Assembly (NCBI GenBank): GCA_029961685.1
Contig: JARWKL010000007.1
Location: 14,021,013-14,085,012, forward strand
Length of the DNA: 64,000 bases
Source of the DNA: Aristolochia californica
Taxonomy: Eukaryota; Streptophyta; Magnoliopsida; Piperales; Aristolochiaceae
Direction of reading: 5' to 3'
A program made the translations under genes and the position numbers. The notes under the pieces are model-generated. The model did not search any database. It was not told the origin of the DNA and was given only the letters and a program-made list of their open reading frames with translations. How positions within the stretch are numbered: position 1 is the stretch's first letter; each line of letters begins with the position of its first letter. Shown here in pieces: positions 1-10,769 of this stretch.

Positions 1-205
1 TCATTTCATACAAAAATATAGCCCGTTACGCATGATAAATCACATTACAATCATCTATGATTAATTATGTCAGCTTTTTCCAAATGGGCAAAATAATGGC
101 ATGTTTGACTCGGGTAAATATCCCATGCCAAGTTCACTTGAGAATTTAATGAGCATTTGTTATTCTCTTTAAAAGCTTTGCATCCATAGCTCATTTGCAT
201 CTTTA

Positions 206-243
206 ACATGTTTCAAACATGCATATCCAATTTTAAAACATGT
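206..243. repeat. Dyad: inverted 8-bp arms ACATGTTT / AAACATGT, 22-bp spacer (representative)
   Basis: Arms lie at 206-213 and 236-243 and are perfect reverse complements. In class A the left arm also forms a tighter inverted repeat, CATGTTT-C-AAACATG (207-221). The outer dyad with the same 22-bp spacing is seen in all three classes, for example in the B at 4703 and the C at 1350. Some subfamilies break it (acatgtctc in the B at 675, aacaagtttctgg in the C at 5378). The spacer contains ATGCATAT in most copies. A protein-binding or cruciform role is only a possibility. Confidence 0.6.
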
Positions 244-1288
244 GTGGACGAAATCTCTTTCTTGCAAAATTCCAAGCTATTAGGGTTAAACTAGTGGAAT
301 TTCCCAAAATTGGATAACAAAACTTTTCTGTTCATTTGTGTTGGGTGAATAAATTTTCTTTATTTATATTTGTAATTGTTTTAAATTTTTTCCATACATC
401 AACAATAAAATTTTCATTTTGTTGTAAAATTTTTGCCTTGTTTGTTTTCGGGATGAAGGGAGAGCGAAGGGTCAAAGTTTTGATTTAAGAAAAAAGTGTA
501 CATCTAAAAAGGAAAAGAAAAATGCACAATTGTAGGGAGGGATAATTCCAAAGAGTGTCTGTAATTTTTAGGGATTGTAAGCTCTTTTTAGTTTTTATAT
601 CTCAGGTTTTGCAATCGTCGGGAAAAATTGGTGGCAGAGGATTTTTAACTGAGTGGTCAATTGCAATCCATAAGTCATTTCATACAAAAATATAGCCCGT
701 TACGCATGATAAACCACTTTACAATCATCTATGATTCTTAGATCAAATTTTTGAAAATGGGCAAAATAATGACTAGTTAGACTCGGGTAAATATCCCACC
801 GCACGTTCACTTGAGAATTAATGAGCGTTTGTTATTCTCTTTAAAAGCTTTGGATCCATAGGTCATTTGAATCTTTAACATGTCTCAAGCATGCATATCC
901 ATTTTTAGAACATGAGTAGAAAAAAACTCCTTCCTGTAAAATTCCAAGCTTAATAGGGTTGGACTAATGGAATTTCCCAAACTTGGATAACAAAACTTTT
1001 GTGTTCATTAGTGGTGTGTGAATAGATATTTTTTATTTACATTAATTATTATTTTAAATTTTTCCCACACATACTCTATAAAATTTTTATTTTGTTGTGA
1101 TCTTTTTTGCCTTTTTTGTTTACAGGATGAAGAGGGAGCGAAAACTCAAAGTTCTGATTTAAGAAAAAAATGTACATCTAAAATGGAAATGCACAATGCA
1201 CAAATGTATAGAGAGATAATTCCAAAGAGTGTATGTATGTTTTAGGGATCGTATGCACTTTTTTTGTTTTTATATCTAAGGTTTTGCA

Positions 1289-1304
1289 ATCGTCGGGAAA
1301 CGGG
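1289..1304 (+). other. CENP-B-box-like motif in the B-class GC-rich tail (representative)
   Basis: The B tail reads atcgtcgggaaacggg. The mammalian CENP-B box has TTCG, four bases, A, two bases, CGGG. Here the parts are atCG, five bases, A, two bases, CGGG. That is one extra base and a first-position mismatch, but the ggaaacggg core is intact. The motif sits in the most GC-rich part of the monomer and only in class B. Later B subfamilies have atcgtagggaaacggggta. Chance similarity is quite possible. Confidence 0.25.
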
Positions 1305-2022
1305 GGAGGCGGGCAATTTTTAACTGAGTGTTGACTTCAAATCCATAAGTCATCTCTTACAAAAATATAGCCCGTTACGCATGACAAATCACTTTACAAT
1401 CATCTATGATTTTTAGATCAACTTTTTGAATATGGGCAAAATAATGGCTAGTTTGACTCGGGCAAATATCCCACCACACGTTCACTTGAGATTTTTACGA
1501 CCGTTTGTTATTCTCTTTAAAACTTTGGATCCATAGGTCATTTGAATCTTTAACATGTTTCTGGCATCCATATCCATTTTTAAAACATGTGTAGAAAAAA
1601 TCTCGTTCATGTAAAATTCCAAGATATTAGTTTTGGACTTGTGGAATTTCCCAAACTTGGATAACAAAACTTTTGTGTTCATTTGTGGTCTGCGAATAAA
1701 TTTTCTTCATTTACTTTTTTTATTGTTTTAAACTTTTTCCGTACATCAACTATGAAATTTTCTTTTTGCTGTGATCTATTTGCCTTATTTGTTTACGGGA
1801 TTAAGGGAGAGCGAAAAACTCGAAGTTTTGATTTAAGAAAAATGTGTACATCTAAAATGGAAATGCACAATTCACATATGTAGAGAGAGATAATTCCAAA
1901 GAGTGTCAATACTTTTTAGGGATTGTAAGCACCTTTTCTTTTTTATATCTCACGTTTTGCAATCGTCGGGAAAAATGGGTTGCGGAGGATTTTTAACTGA
2001 GTGTTGAATTGCAATCCATAAG

Positions 2023-4027
2023 TCATTTCATACAAAAATATAGCCCGTTACGCATGATAAATCATATTACAATCATCTATGATTAATTATGTCAGCTTTT
2101 TGCAAATGGGCAAAATAATGGCATGTTTGACTCGGGTAAATATCCCATGCCAAGTTTACTTGAAAATTTAATGAGCGTTTGTTATTCTCTTTAAAATCTT
2201 TGCAGCCATAGCTCATTTGCATCTTTAACATTTTTCAAACATGCATATCCATTTTTAAAACATGTGTGGACGAAATCTCTTTTTTGCAAAATTCCAAGCT
2301 ATTAGGGTTAAACTAGTGGAATTTCCCAAAATTGGATAACAAAACTTTTGTGTTCATTTGTGTTGGGTGAATAAATTTTCTTTATTTATATTTGTTTTTT
2401 TTTAAATTTTTTCCATACATCAACAGTAAAATTTTCATTTTGTTGTAAGCTTTTTGGCATGTTTGTTTTCGGGATGAAGGGAGAGCGAAGAGTCAAAGTT
2501 TTGATTTAAGAAAAAAGTGTACATCTAAAATGGAAAAGAAAAATGCACAATTTTAGGGAGGGATAATTCCAAAGAGTGTCTGTAATTTTTAGGGATTGTA
2601 AGCTCTTTTTAGTTTTTATATCTCAGGTTTTGCAATCGTCGGAAAAAATTGGTGGCAGAGGATTTTTAACTGAGTGGTTAATTGCAATCCAAAAGTCATT
2701 TCATACAAAAATATAGCCCGTTACGCATGATAAACCACTTTACAATCATCTATGATTCTTAGATCAAATTTTTGAAAATGGGCAAAATAATGACTTGTTA
2801 GACTCGGGTAAATATCCCACCGCACGTTCACTTGAGAATTAATGAGCGTTTGTTATTCTCTTTAAAAGCTTTGGATCCATAGGTCATTTGAATCTTTAAC
2901 ATGTCCATTTTTAGAACATGAGTAGAAAAAAACTCCTTCCTGTAAAATTCCAAGCTTAACAGGGTTGGACTAATGGAATTTCCCAAACTTGGATAACAAA
3001 ACTTTTGTGTTCATTTGTGGTGTGTGAATAGATATTTTTTATTTACATTACTTATTATTTTAAATATTTTCCACACATCATCTATAAAATTTTTATTTTG
3101 TTGTGATCTTTTTTGCCTTTTTTTTTTACGGGATGAAGAGGGAGCGAAAACTCAAAGTTTTGATTTAAGAAAAAAGTGAACATCTAAAATGGAAATGTAC
3201 AATGCACAAATGTAGAGAGAGATATTTCCAAAGAGTGTCTGTATGTTTTAGGGATCGTTTGCGCTTTTTCATTTTTATATCTTAGGTTTTGCAATCGTCG
3301 AGAAACAGGGGAGGCGGGCTATTTTTAAGTGAGTGTTGACTTCAATTCCATAAGCCATTTATTACAAAAATATAGCACGTTACGCATGACAAATCACTTT
3401 AGAATCATCTATGATTGTTAGCTCAACTTTTTGAATAAGGGCAAAATAATGGCTTGTTTGACTAGGGCAAATATCCCACCGCACGTTCACTTGAGAATTT
3501 AATGAGCGTTTGTTATTCTCTTTAAAAGCTTTGGATCCATAGGTTATTTGAATCCTTAACATGTTTCTGGCATGCATATCCATTTTTAAAACATGTGTAG
3601 AAAAACTCACCTTCATGTAAAATTCCAAGATATTAGTTTTGGACTAGTGGAATTTCCCAAACTTGGACAACAAAACTTTTGTGTTCATTTGGGGTGTGTG
3701 ACTAAATTTCTTCAATTACTTTTTTTATTGTTTTAAACTTTTTCCGTACAACAACTATGAAATTTTCATTTTGCAGTGATCTATTTGCCTTTTTTATTTA
3801 CGGGATGAAGGGAGAGCGAAAAACTCGAAGTTTTGATTTAAAAAAAATGTGTACATCTAAAACGGAAATGCACAATGCACATATGTAGAGAGAGATAATT
3901 CCAAAGAGTGTCTGTAATTTTTAAGGATTGTAAGCACCATTCCGTTTTTATATCTTAGGTTTTGCAATCGTCGAGAAAAATGGGTTGCGGAGGATTTTTA
4001 ACTGAGTGTTGAATTTCAATCCATAAG
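2023..4027 (+). repeat. HOR trimer 2 (A-B-C), B shortened
   Basis: Monomers A 2023-2695, B 2696-3354, C 3355-4027. The B is 15 bp short (see separate entry). A and B match the pair at 8748-10095 in subfamily markers. Confidence 0.92.
2696..3354 (+). repeat. B monomer with 15-bp deletion
   Basis: This monomer is 659 bp long. At about 2904 the sequence runs aacatgt directly into ccattttta. The closely related B monomers at 675 and 9422 have 15 extra bases here (ctcaagcatgcatat). The deletion removes the left-centre part of the ACATG dyad region. It is private to this copy. Confidence 0.85.
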
Positions 4028-6051
4028 TCATTTCATACAAAAAAATAGCCCGTTATGCATGATAAATCACATTACAATCATCTATGATTAATTATGTCAA
4101 CTTTTTGCAAATGGGCAAAACAATGGCATGTTTGACTCCGGTAAATATCCCACCGCAAGTTCACTTGAGAATTTAATGAGCGTTTGTTATTCTCTTTAAA
4201 AGCTTTGCATCCGTAGCTCATTTGAATCTTTAACATGTTTCAAACATGCATATCCATTTTTAAAACAAGTGTGGCCGAAATCTCTTTCTTGGAAAATTCC
4301 AAGCTGTTAGGGTTAAACTAGTGGAATTTCCCAAAATTGGATAACAAAACTGTTGCGTTCATTTGTGTTGGGTGAATAAATTTTCTTTATTTATGTTTTT
4401 AATTGTTTTAAATTTTTTCCATACATCAACTATAAAATTTTCATTTTGTCTTAAGCTTTTTGCCTGGTTTGTTTTCGGGATGAAGGGAGAGCGAAAAGTC
4501 AAAGTTCTGATTTAAGAAAAAAGTGTGCATCTAAAATGGAAAAGCACAATGCACTATTGTAGGGAGAGATAATTCCAAAGAGTGTCTGTAATTTTTAGGG
4601 ATTGTAAGCTCTTTTTTAGTTTTTATATCTCAGGTTTTGCAATCGTCGGGAAAAATTAGTGGCAGAGGATTTTTAACTGAGTGTTGAAGTGCAATCCATA
4701 AGTCATTTCATACAAAAATATAACCGGTTATGCATGATAAATAACTTTACAATCATCTATGATTGTTAGATAAAATTTTTGAAAATGGGCAAAATAATCA
4801 CTTGTTAGACTCGGGTAAAATATCCCACCGCACGTTCACTTGAGAATTTAATGAGCGTTTGTTATTCTCTTTAAAAGCTTTGGATCCATAGGTCATTTGA
4901 ATATTTAACATGTTTCAAGCATGCATATCCATTTTTAAAACATGTGTAGAAAAAATCTCCTTCATGTAAAATTCCAAGCTTAATATGGTTGGACTAATGG
5001 AATTTCCCAAACTTGGATAACAAAACTTTTGTGTTCATTTGTGGTTTGTGAATAGATATTTTTTATTTACATTAGTTATTATTTTAAATATTTTCCTCAC
5101 ATCAACTATAAAATTTTTATTTTGTTGTGATCTTTTTTGCCTTTTTTGTTTACGGGATGAAGGGGGAGCGAAAACTCAAAGTTCTGAATTAAAAAAAAGT
5201 GTACATCTAAAATGGAAATTCACAATGCACAAATGTAGAGAGAGATATTTCCAAAGAGTGTCTATATGTTTTAGGGATCGTATGCACTTTTTCGTTTTTA
5301 TATCTAAGATTTTGCAATCATCGGGAAACGGGGGAGGCGGGCGATTTTTAACTGAGTGTTGACTTCAAATCCATAAGTCATTTCTTAAAAAAATATAGCC
5401 CGTTGTGCATGACAAATCACTTTACAATCATCTATGATTGTTAGCTCAACTTTTTGAATATGGGCAAAATAATGGCTTGTATGACTCGGGCAAATATCCC
5501 ACCACACGTTCATATGAGAATTTAATGAGCGTTTGTTATTCTCTTTAAAAGCTTAGGATCCATAGGTCATTTTAATCTTTAACAAGTTTCTGGCATGCAT
5601 ATCCATTTTTAAAACATGTGTAGAAAAAATCCCCTTCATGTAAAATTCCAAGATATTAGTTTTGGACTAGTGGAATTTCCCAAACTTGGATAACAAAACT
5701 TTTGTGTTCATTTGTGGTGAGTGAATAAATTTTCTGCATTTACTTTTTTTATTGTTTTAAACTTTTTCCATACATCAACTATGAAGTTTTCATTTTGCTG
5801 TGATCTATTTACCTTTTTTATTTATGGAATGAATGGAGAGCGAAAAACTCAAAGTTTTGATTTAAGAAAAATTTTTACATCTAAAACGGAAATTCACAAT
5901 GCACATATGTAGAGAGAGATAATTACAAAGAGTGTCTGTAATTTTTAGGGATTGTAAGCAGCTTTTCGTTTTTATATCTAAGGTTTTGCAATCGTCGGGA
6001 AAAATGGGTTGCGGAGGATTTTTAACTGAGTGTTGAATTGCAATCCATAAG
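4028..6051 (+). repeat. HOR trimer 3 (A-B-C)
   Basis: Monomers A 4028-4702, B 4703-5377, C 5378-6051. Rare markers (gtcttaagctttttgcctgg in A, ataaataactttac and gttagataaaattt in B, cattttaatctttaacaag in C) recur in the trimer at 12792-14811, about 8.76 kb downstream. The two trimers therefore derive from one another. Confidence 0.92.
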
Positions 6052-6726
6052 TCATTTCATACAAATTTAAAGCCCGTTACACATGATAAATCACATTACA
6101 ATCATCTATGATTAATTATGTCAGCTTTTTTCAAATGGGCAAAATAATGGCATGTTTGACTCGGGTAAATATCCCACCGCAAGTTCACTTGAGAATTTAA
6201 CGAGCGTTTGTTATTCTCTTTAAAAGCTTTGCATCCATAGGTCATTTGCATCTTTAACATGTTTCAAACATGTATATCCATTTTAAAAACATGTGTAGAA
6301 AAAATCTTCTCCATGTAAAATTCCAAGCTTAAAAGGGTTGGACTAATGGAATTTCCCAAACTTGGATAAGAAAGCTTTTGTGTTCATTTGTGGTGTGTGA
6401 ATAGATATTTTTTATTTACATTAGTTATTATTTTAAATAATTTCCGCACATCAACTAAAATTTTTTTATTTTGTTGTGATCCTTTTTGCCTTTTTTGTTT
6501 ACGGGCTGAAGGGGGAGCGAAAACTCAAAGTTCTGATTTAAAATTAAAGTGTACATCTAAAGTGGAAATGCACAATGCACAAATGTAGAGAGAGATATTT
6601 CCAAAGAGGGTCTGTATGTTTTAGGGATCGTATGCACTCTTTCGTTTTTATATCTAAGTTTTGCAATCGTCGGGAAACGGGGGAGGCGGGCGATTTTTAA
6701 CTGACTGTTGACTTCAAATCCATAAG
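6052..6726 (+). repeat. A/B hybrid monomer
   Basis: The first 220 bp are class A (gattaattatgtcagc, atgtttcaaacatg). From about 6296 the sequence is class B (tgtgtagaaaaaatc, ttggactaatgg, gtgtgtgaatagatatt, B-type GC-rich tail). The switch lies between about 6271 and 6296. The monomer at 14812 switches at the same place, so both copies descend from one exchange. Confidence 0.87.
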
Positions 6727-7398
6727 TCATTTCCTATAAAAATAAAGCCCGTTATGCATGACAAATCACTTTACAATCACCTATGATTGTTAGCTCAACT
6801 TTTTGAATATGGACAAAATAATGACTTGTTTGACTTGGGCTAGTATCCCACCACACGTTCAATTGAGAATTTAATGAGCGTTTGTTATTCTCTTTAAAAG
6901 CTTTGGATCCATAGGTCATTTGCATCTTTAACATGTTTCAAACATGCATATCCATTTTTAAAACATGTGTGGATGAAATCTCTTTCTAGCAAAATTCTAA
7001 GCTATTAGGGTTAAACTAGTGGAATTTCCAAAAATTGGATAACAAAACTTTTTTGTTCATTAATGTTGGGTGAATAAATTTTCTTTATTTATATTTGTTA
7101 TTGTTTCAAATTTTTTCCATACATCAACTATAAAATTTTTATTTTGTTGTAAGCTTTTTGCCTTGTTTGTTTTCGGGATGAAGGGAGAGCAAAAAGTCAA
7201 AGTTTTGATTTAAGAAAAAAGTTTACATCTAAAATGGATAAGCACAATGCACAATTGTAGGGAGAGATAATTCCAAAGAGTGTCTATAATTTTAGGGATT
7301 GTAAGCTCTTTTTAGTTTTTATATCTCAGGTTTAGCAATCGTCGGGAAAAATTGGTGGCAGAGGACTTTTAACTGAGTGTTGAATTGCAATCCATAAG
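6727..7398 (+). repeat. C/A hybrid monomer
   Basis: It begins as class C (gacaaatcac, gttagctcaactttttgaat, ggatccataggtcatttg). It changes to class A at about 6920 (gcatctttaacatgtttcaaacatg, gctattagggttaaactag, gtaagctttttgcc). The total length is 672 bp. The first half resembles the head of the monomer at 15487 (shared atcacctatg and gacttggg). Confidence 0.86.
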
Positions 7399-8747
7399 TC
7401 ATTTCATACAAAAATATAGCCCGTTACGCATGATAAATCACTTTACAATCATCTATGATTGTTAGATCAAATTTTTGAAAATGGGCAAAATAATGACTTG
7501 TTAGACTCAGGTAAATATCCCACCGCACGTCTCTTCAGAATTTAATGAGCATTTGTTATTCTCTTTAAAAGCTTTGGATCCATAGGTCATTTGAATCTTT
7601 AACATGTTTCAAGCATGCATATCCATTTTTAAAACATGTGTAGAAAAAATCTCCTTCGTTTAAAATTCCAAGCTTAATAGGGTTGGGCTAATGGAATTTC
7701 CCAAACTTTGATGACAAAACTTTTGCGTTCATTTGTGGTGTGTGAATAGATATTTTTTATTTACATTAGTTATTATTTTAAATAGTTTCCACACATCAAC
7801 TATAAAATTTTTATTTTGTTGTGATCTTTTTTGCCTTTTTTGTTTACGGGTTGAAGGGGGAGCGAAAACTCAATGTTCTGATTTAAGAAAAAAATGTATA
7901 TCTAAAATGGAAATGCACAATGCACAAATGTAGAGAGAGATATTTGCAAAGAGTGTCTGTATGTTTTAGGGATCGTATGCACTTTTTTCGTTTTTATATC
8001 TAAGGTTTTGTAATCGTCGGGAAACGGGGGAGGTGGGCGATTTTTAACTGAGTGTTGACTTCAAATCCATAAGTCATTTCTTTAAAAAAATATAGCCCAT
8101 TACACATGACAAATCACTTTACAATCATCTATGATTGTTAGCTCAACTTTTTGAATATGGGCAAAATAATGGCTAGTTTGACTCGGGCTAATATCCCACC
8201 GCACGTTCACTTGAGAATTTTATGACCGTTTGTTATTCTCTTTAAAACTTTGGATCCATAGGTCATTTGAATCTTTAACATGTTTCTGGCATGCATATCC
8301 ATTTTTAAAACATGTGTAGAAAAAATCTCGTTCATGTAAAATTTCAAGATATTAGTTTTGGACTTGTGGAATTTCCCTAACTTGGATAACAAAACTTTTG
8401 TGTTCATTTGTGGTCTGCGAATAAATTTTCTTCATTTATTTTTTTTATTGTTTTAAACTTTTTCCGTACATCAACTATGAAATTTTCTTTTTGCTGTGAT
8501 CTATTTGCCTTATTTGTTTACGGGATTAAGGGAGAGCGAAAAACTCGAAGTTTTGATTTAAGAAAAATGTGTACATCTAAAACGGAAATGCACAATTCAC
8601 ATATGTAGAGAGAGATAATTCCAAAGAGTGTCAATAATTTTTAGGGATTGTAAGCACCTTTTCTTTTTTATATCTCACGTTTCGCAATCGTCGGGAAAAA
8701 TGGGTTGCGGAGGATTTTTAACTGAGTGCTGAATTGCAATCCGTAAG

Positions 8748-10769
8748 TCATTTCATACAAAAATATAGCCCGTTACGCATGTTAAATCACATTACAATCA
8801 TCTATGATTAATTATGTCAGCTTTTTGCAAATGGGCAAAATAATGGCATATTTGACTCGGGTAAATATCCCATGCCAAGTTCACTTGAAAATTTAATGAG
8901 CGTTTGTTGTTCTCTTTAAAAGCTTTGCATCCATAGCTCATTTGCATCTTTAACATGTTTCAAACATGCATATCCAGTTTTAAAACATGTGTGGACGAAA
9001 TCTCTTTTTTGCAAAATTCCAAGCTATTAGGGTTAAACTAGTGGAATTTCCCAAAATTGGATAACAAAACTTTTGTGTTCATTTGTGTTGGGTGAATAAA
9101 TTTTCTTTATTTATATTTGTATTTGTTTTAAATTTTTTCCATACATCAACAGTAAAATTTTCATTTTGTTGTAAGCTTTTTGGCTTGTTTGTTTTCGGTA
9201 TGAAGGGAGAGCGAAGAGTCAAAGTTTTGATTTAAGAAAAAAGTGTACATCTAAAATGGAAAAGAAAAATGCACAATTTTAGGGAGGGATAATTCCAAAG
9301 AGTGTCTGTAATTTTTAGGGATTGTAAGCTCTTTTTAGTTTTTATATCTCAGGTTTTGCAATCGTCGGGAAAAATTGGTGGCAGAGGGTTTTTAACTGAG
9401 TGATTAATTGCAATCCATAAGTCATTTCATACAAAAATATAGCCCGTTACGCATGATAAACCACTTTACAATCATCTATGATTCTTAGATCAAATTTTTG
9501 AAAATGGGCAAAATAATGACTGGTTGGACTCGGGTAAATATCCCACCGCACGTTCACTTGAGAATTAATGAGCGTTTGTTATTCTCTTTAAAAGCTTTGG
9601 ATCCATAGGTCATTTGAATCTTTAACATGTCTCAAGCATGCATATCCATTTTTAGAACATGAGTAGAAAAAAACTCCTTCCTGTAAAATTCCAAGATTAA
9701 TAGGGTTGGACTAATGGAATTTCCCAATCTTGGATAACAAAACTTTTGTGTTCATTTGTGGTGTGTGAATAGATATTTTTTTTTACATTAGTTATTATTT
9801 TAAATTTTTTCCACACATACTCTATAAAATTTTTATTTTGTTGTGATCTTTTTTGCCTTTTTTGTTTACGGGATGAAGAGGGAGCGAAAACTCAAAGTTC
9901 TGATTTAAGAAAAAAATGTACATCTAAAATGGAAATGCACAATGCACAAATGTACAGAGAGATATTTCCAAAGAGTGTATGTATGTTTTAGGGATCGTAT
10001 GCACTTTTTTCGTTTTTATATCTAAGGTTTTGCAATCGTTGGGAAACAGGGGAGGCGGGCGATTTTTAACTGAGTGTTGACTTCAAATCCATAAGTCATC
10101 TCTTACAAAAATATAGCTCGTTACGCATGACAAATCACTTTACAATCATCTATGATTTTTAGCTCAGCTTTTTGAATATGGGCAAAATAATGGCTTGTTT
10201 GACTCGGGAAAATATCACACCGCACGTTCACTTGAGAATTTTATGACCGTTTGTTATTCTCTTTAAAATCTTTGGATCCATAGGTCATTTGAATCTTTAA
10301 CATGTTTCTGGCATGCATATCCATTTTTAGAACATGTGTAGAAAAAATCTCCTTCATGTAAAATTCCAAGATATTAGTTTTGGACTAGTGGAATTTCCCA
10401 AACTTGGATAACAAAACTTTTGTGTTCATTTGTGGTCTGTGAATAAATTTTCTTCATTTAATTTTTTTATTGTTTTAAACTTTTTCCGTACATCAACTAT
10501 GAAATTTTCATTTTGCTGGGATCTATTTTCCTTATTTGTTTACGGGATGAAGGGAGAGCGAAAAAGTAGAAGCTTTGATTTAAGAAAAATGTGTACATCT
10601 CAAACGGAAATGCACAATGCACACATGTAGAGAGAGATAATTCCAAAGAGTGTCTGTAATTTTTAGGGATTGTAAGCACCTTTTCGTTTTTATATCTCAG
10701 GTTATGCAATCGTCGAGAAAAATGGGTTGCGGAGGATTTTTAACAGAGTGTTGAATTGCAATCCATAAG
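8748..10769 (+). repeat. HOR trimer 4 (A-B-C)
   Basis: Monomers A 8748-9421, B 9422-10095, C 10096-10769. A and B are close copies of 2023-3354 at an offset near 6,725 bp (ten monomers). The C again has gaccgtttg. Confidence 0.93.

Larger units (their letters stand above)
1..2022 (+). repeat. HOR trimer 1 (A-B-C)
   Basis: Monomers A 1-674, B 675-1349, C 1350-2022. The B belongs to a subfamily with ttcttagatc, gagaattaatgagcg and acatgagtagaaaaaaac, shared with the B monomers at 2696 and 9422. The C has gaccgtttg in place of gagcgtttg, shared with the C at 8074. The A carries cccatgccaag, shared with the A monomers at 2023 and 8748. Confidence 0.93.
6052..8747 (+). repeat. Irregular four-monomer block (A/B hybrid, C/A hybrid, B, C)
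   Basis: Boundaries are A/B hybrid 6052-6726, C/A hybrid 6727-7398, B 7399-8073 and C 8074-8747. All junctions keep the 674-bp register, so the extra monomer came from in-phase exchange. The last C has the gaccgtttg variant seen in the C at 1350. Confidence 0.88.

Noticed and set aside
281..295. ttagggttaa in class A as telomere repeat
   Set aside because: Only one telomere-like heptamer per monomer, not tandem; chance similarity.
311..322. ggataacaaaac resembling part of a lac operator
   Set aside because: A short AT-rich match repeated with the monomer. The full palindrome is absent and the array is not bacterial in nature.
5039..5362. Plus-strand open frames of 60-107 codons, once per B or C monomer, as possible small membrane-like proteins
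   Set aside because: The ones I checked start at TTG or GTG inside ttcatttgtggt(g/t)tgtg. Their hydrophobic look comes from T-rich DNA. Length changes between copies through frameshifts and stops, and no family resemblance or gene signals are present.
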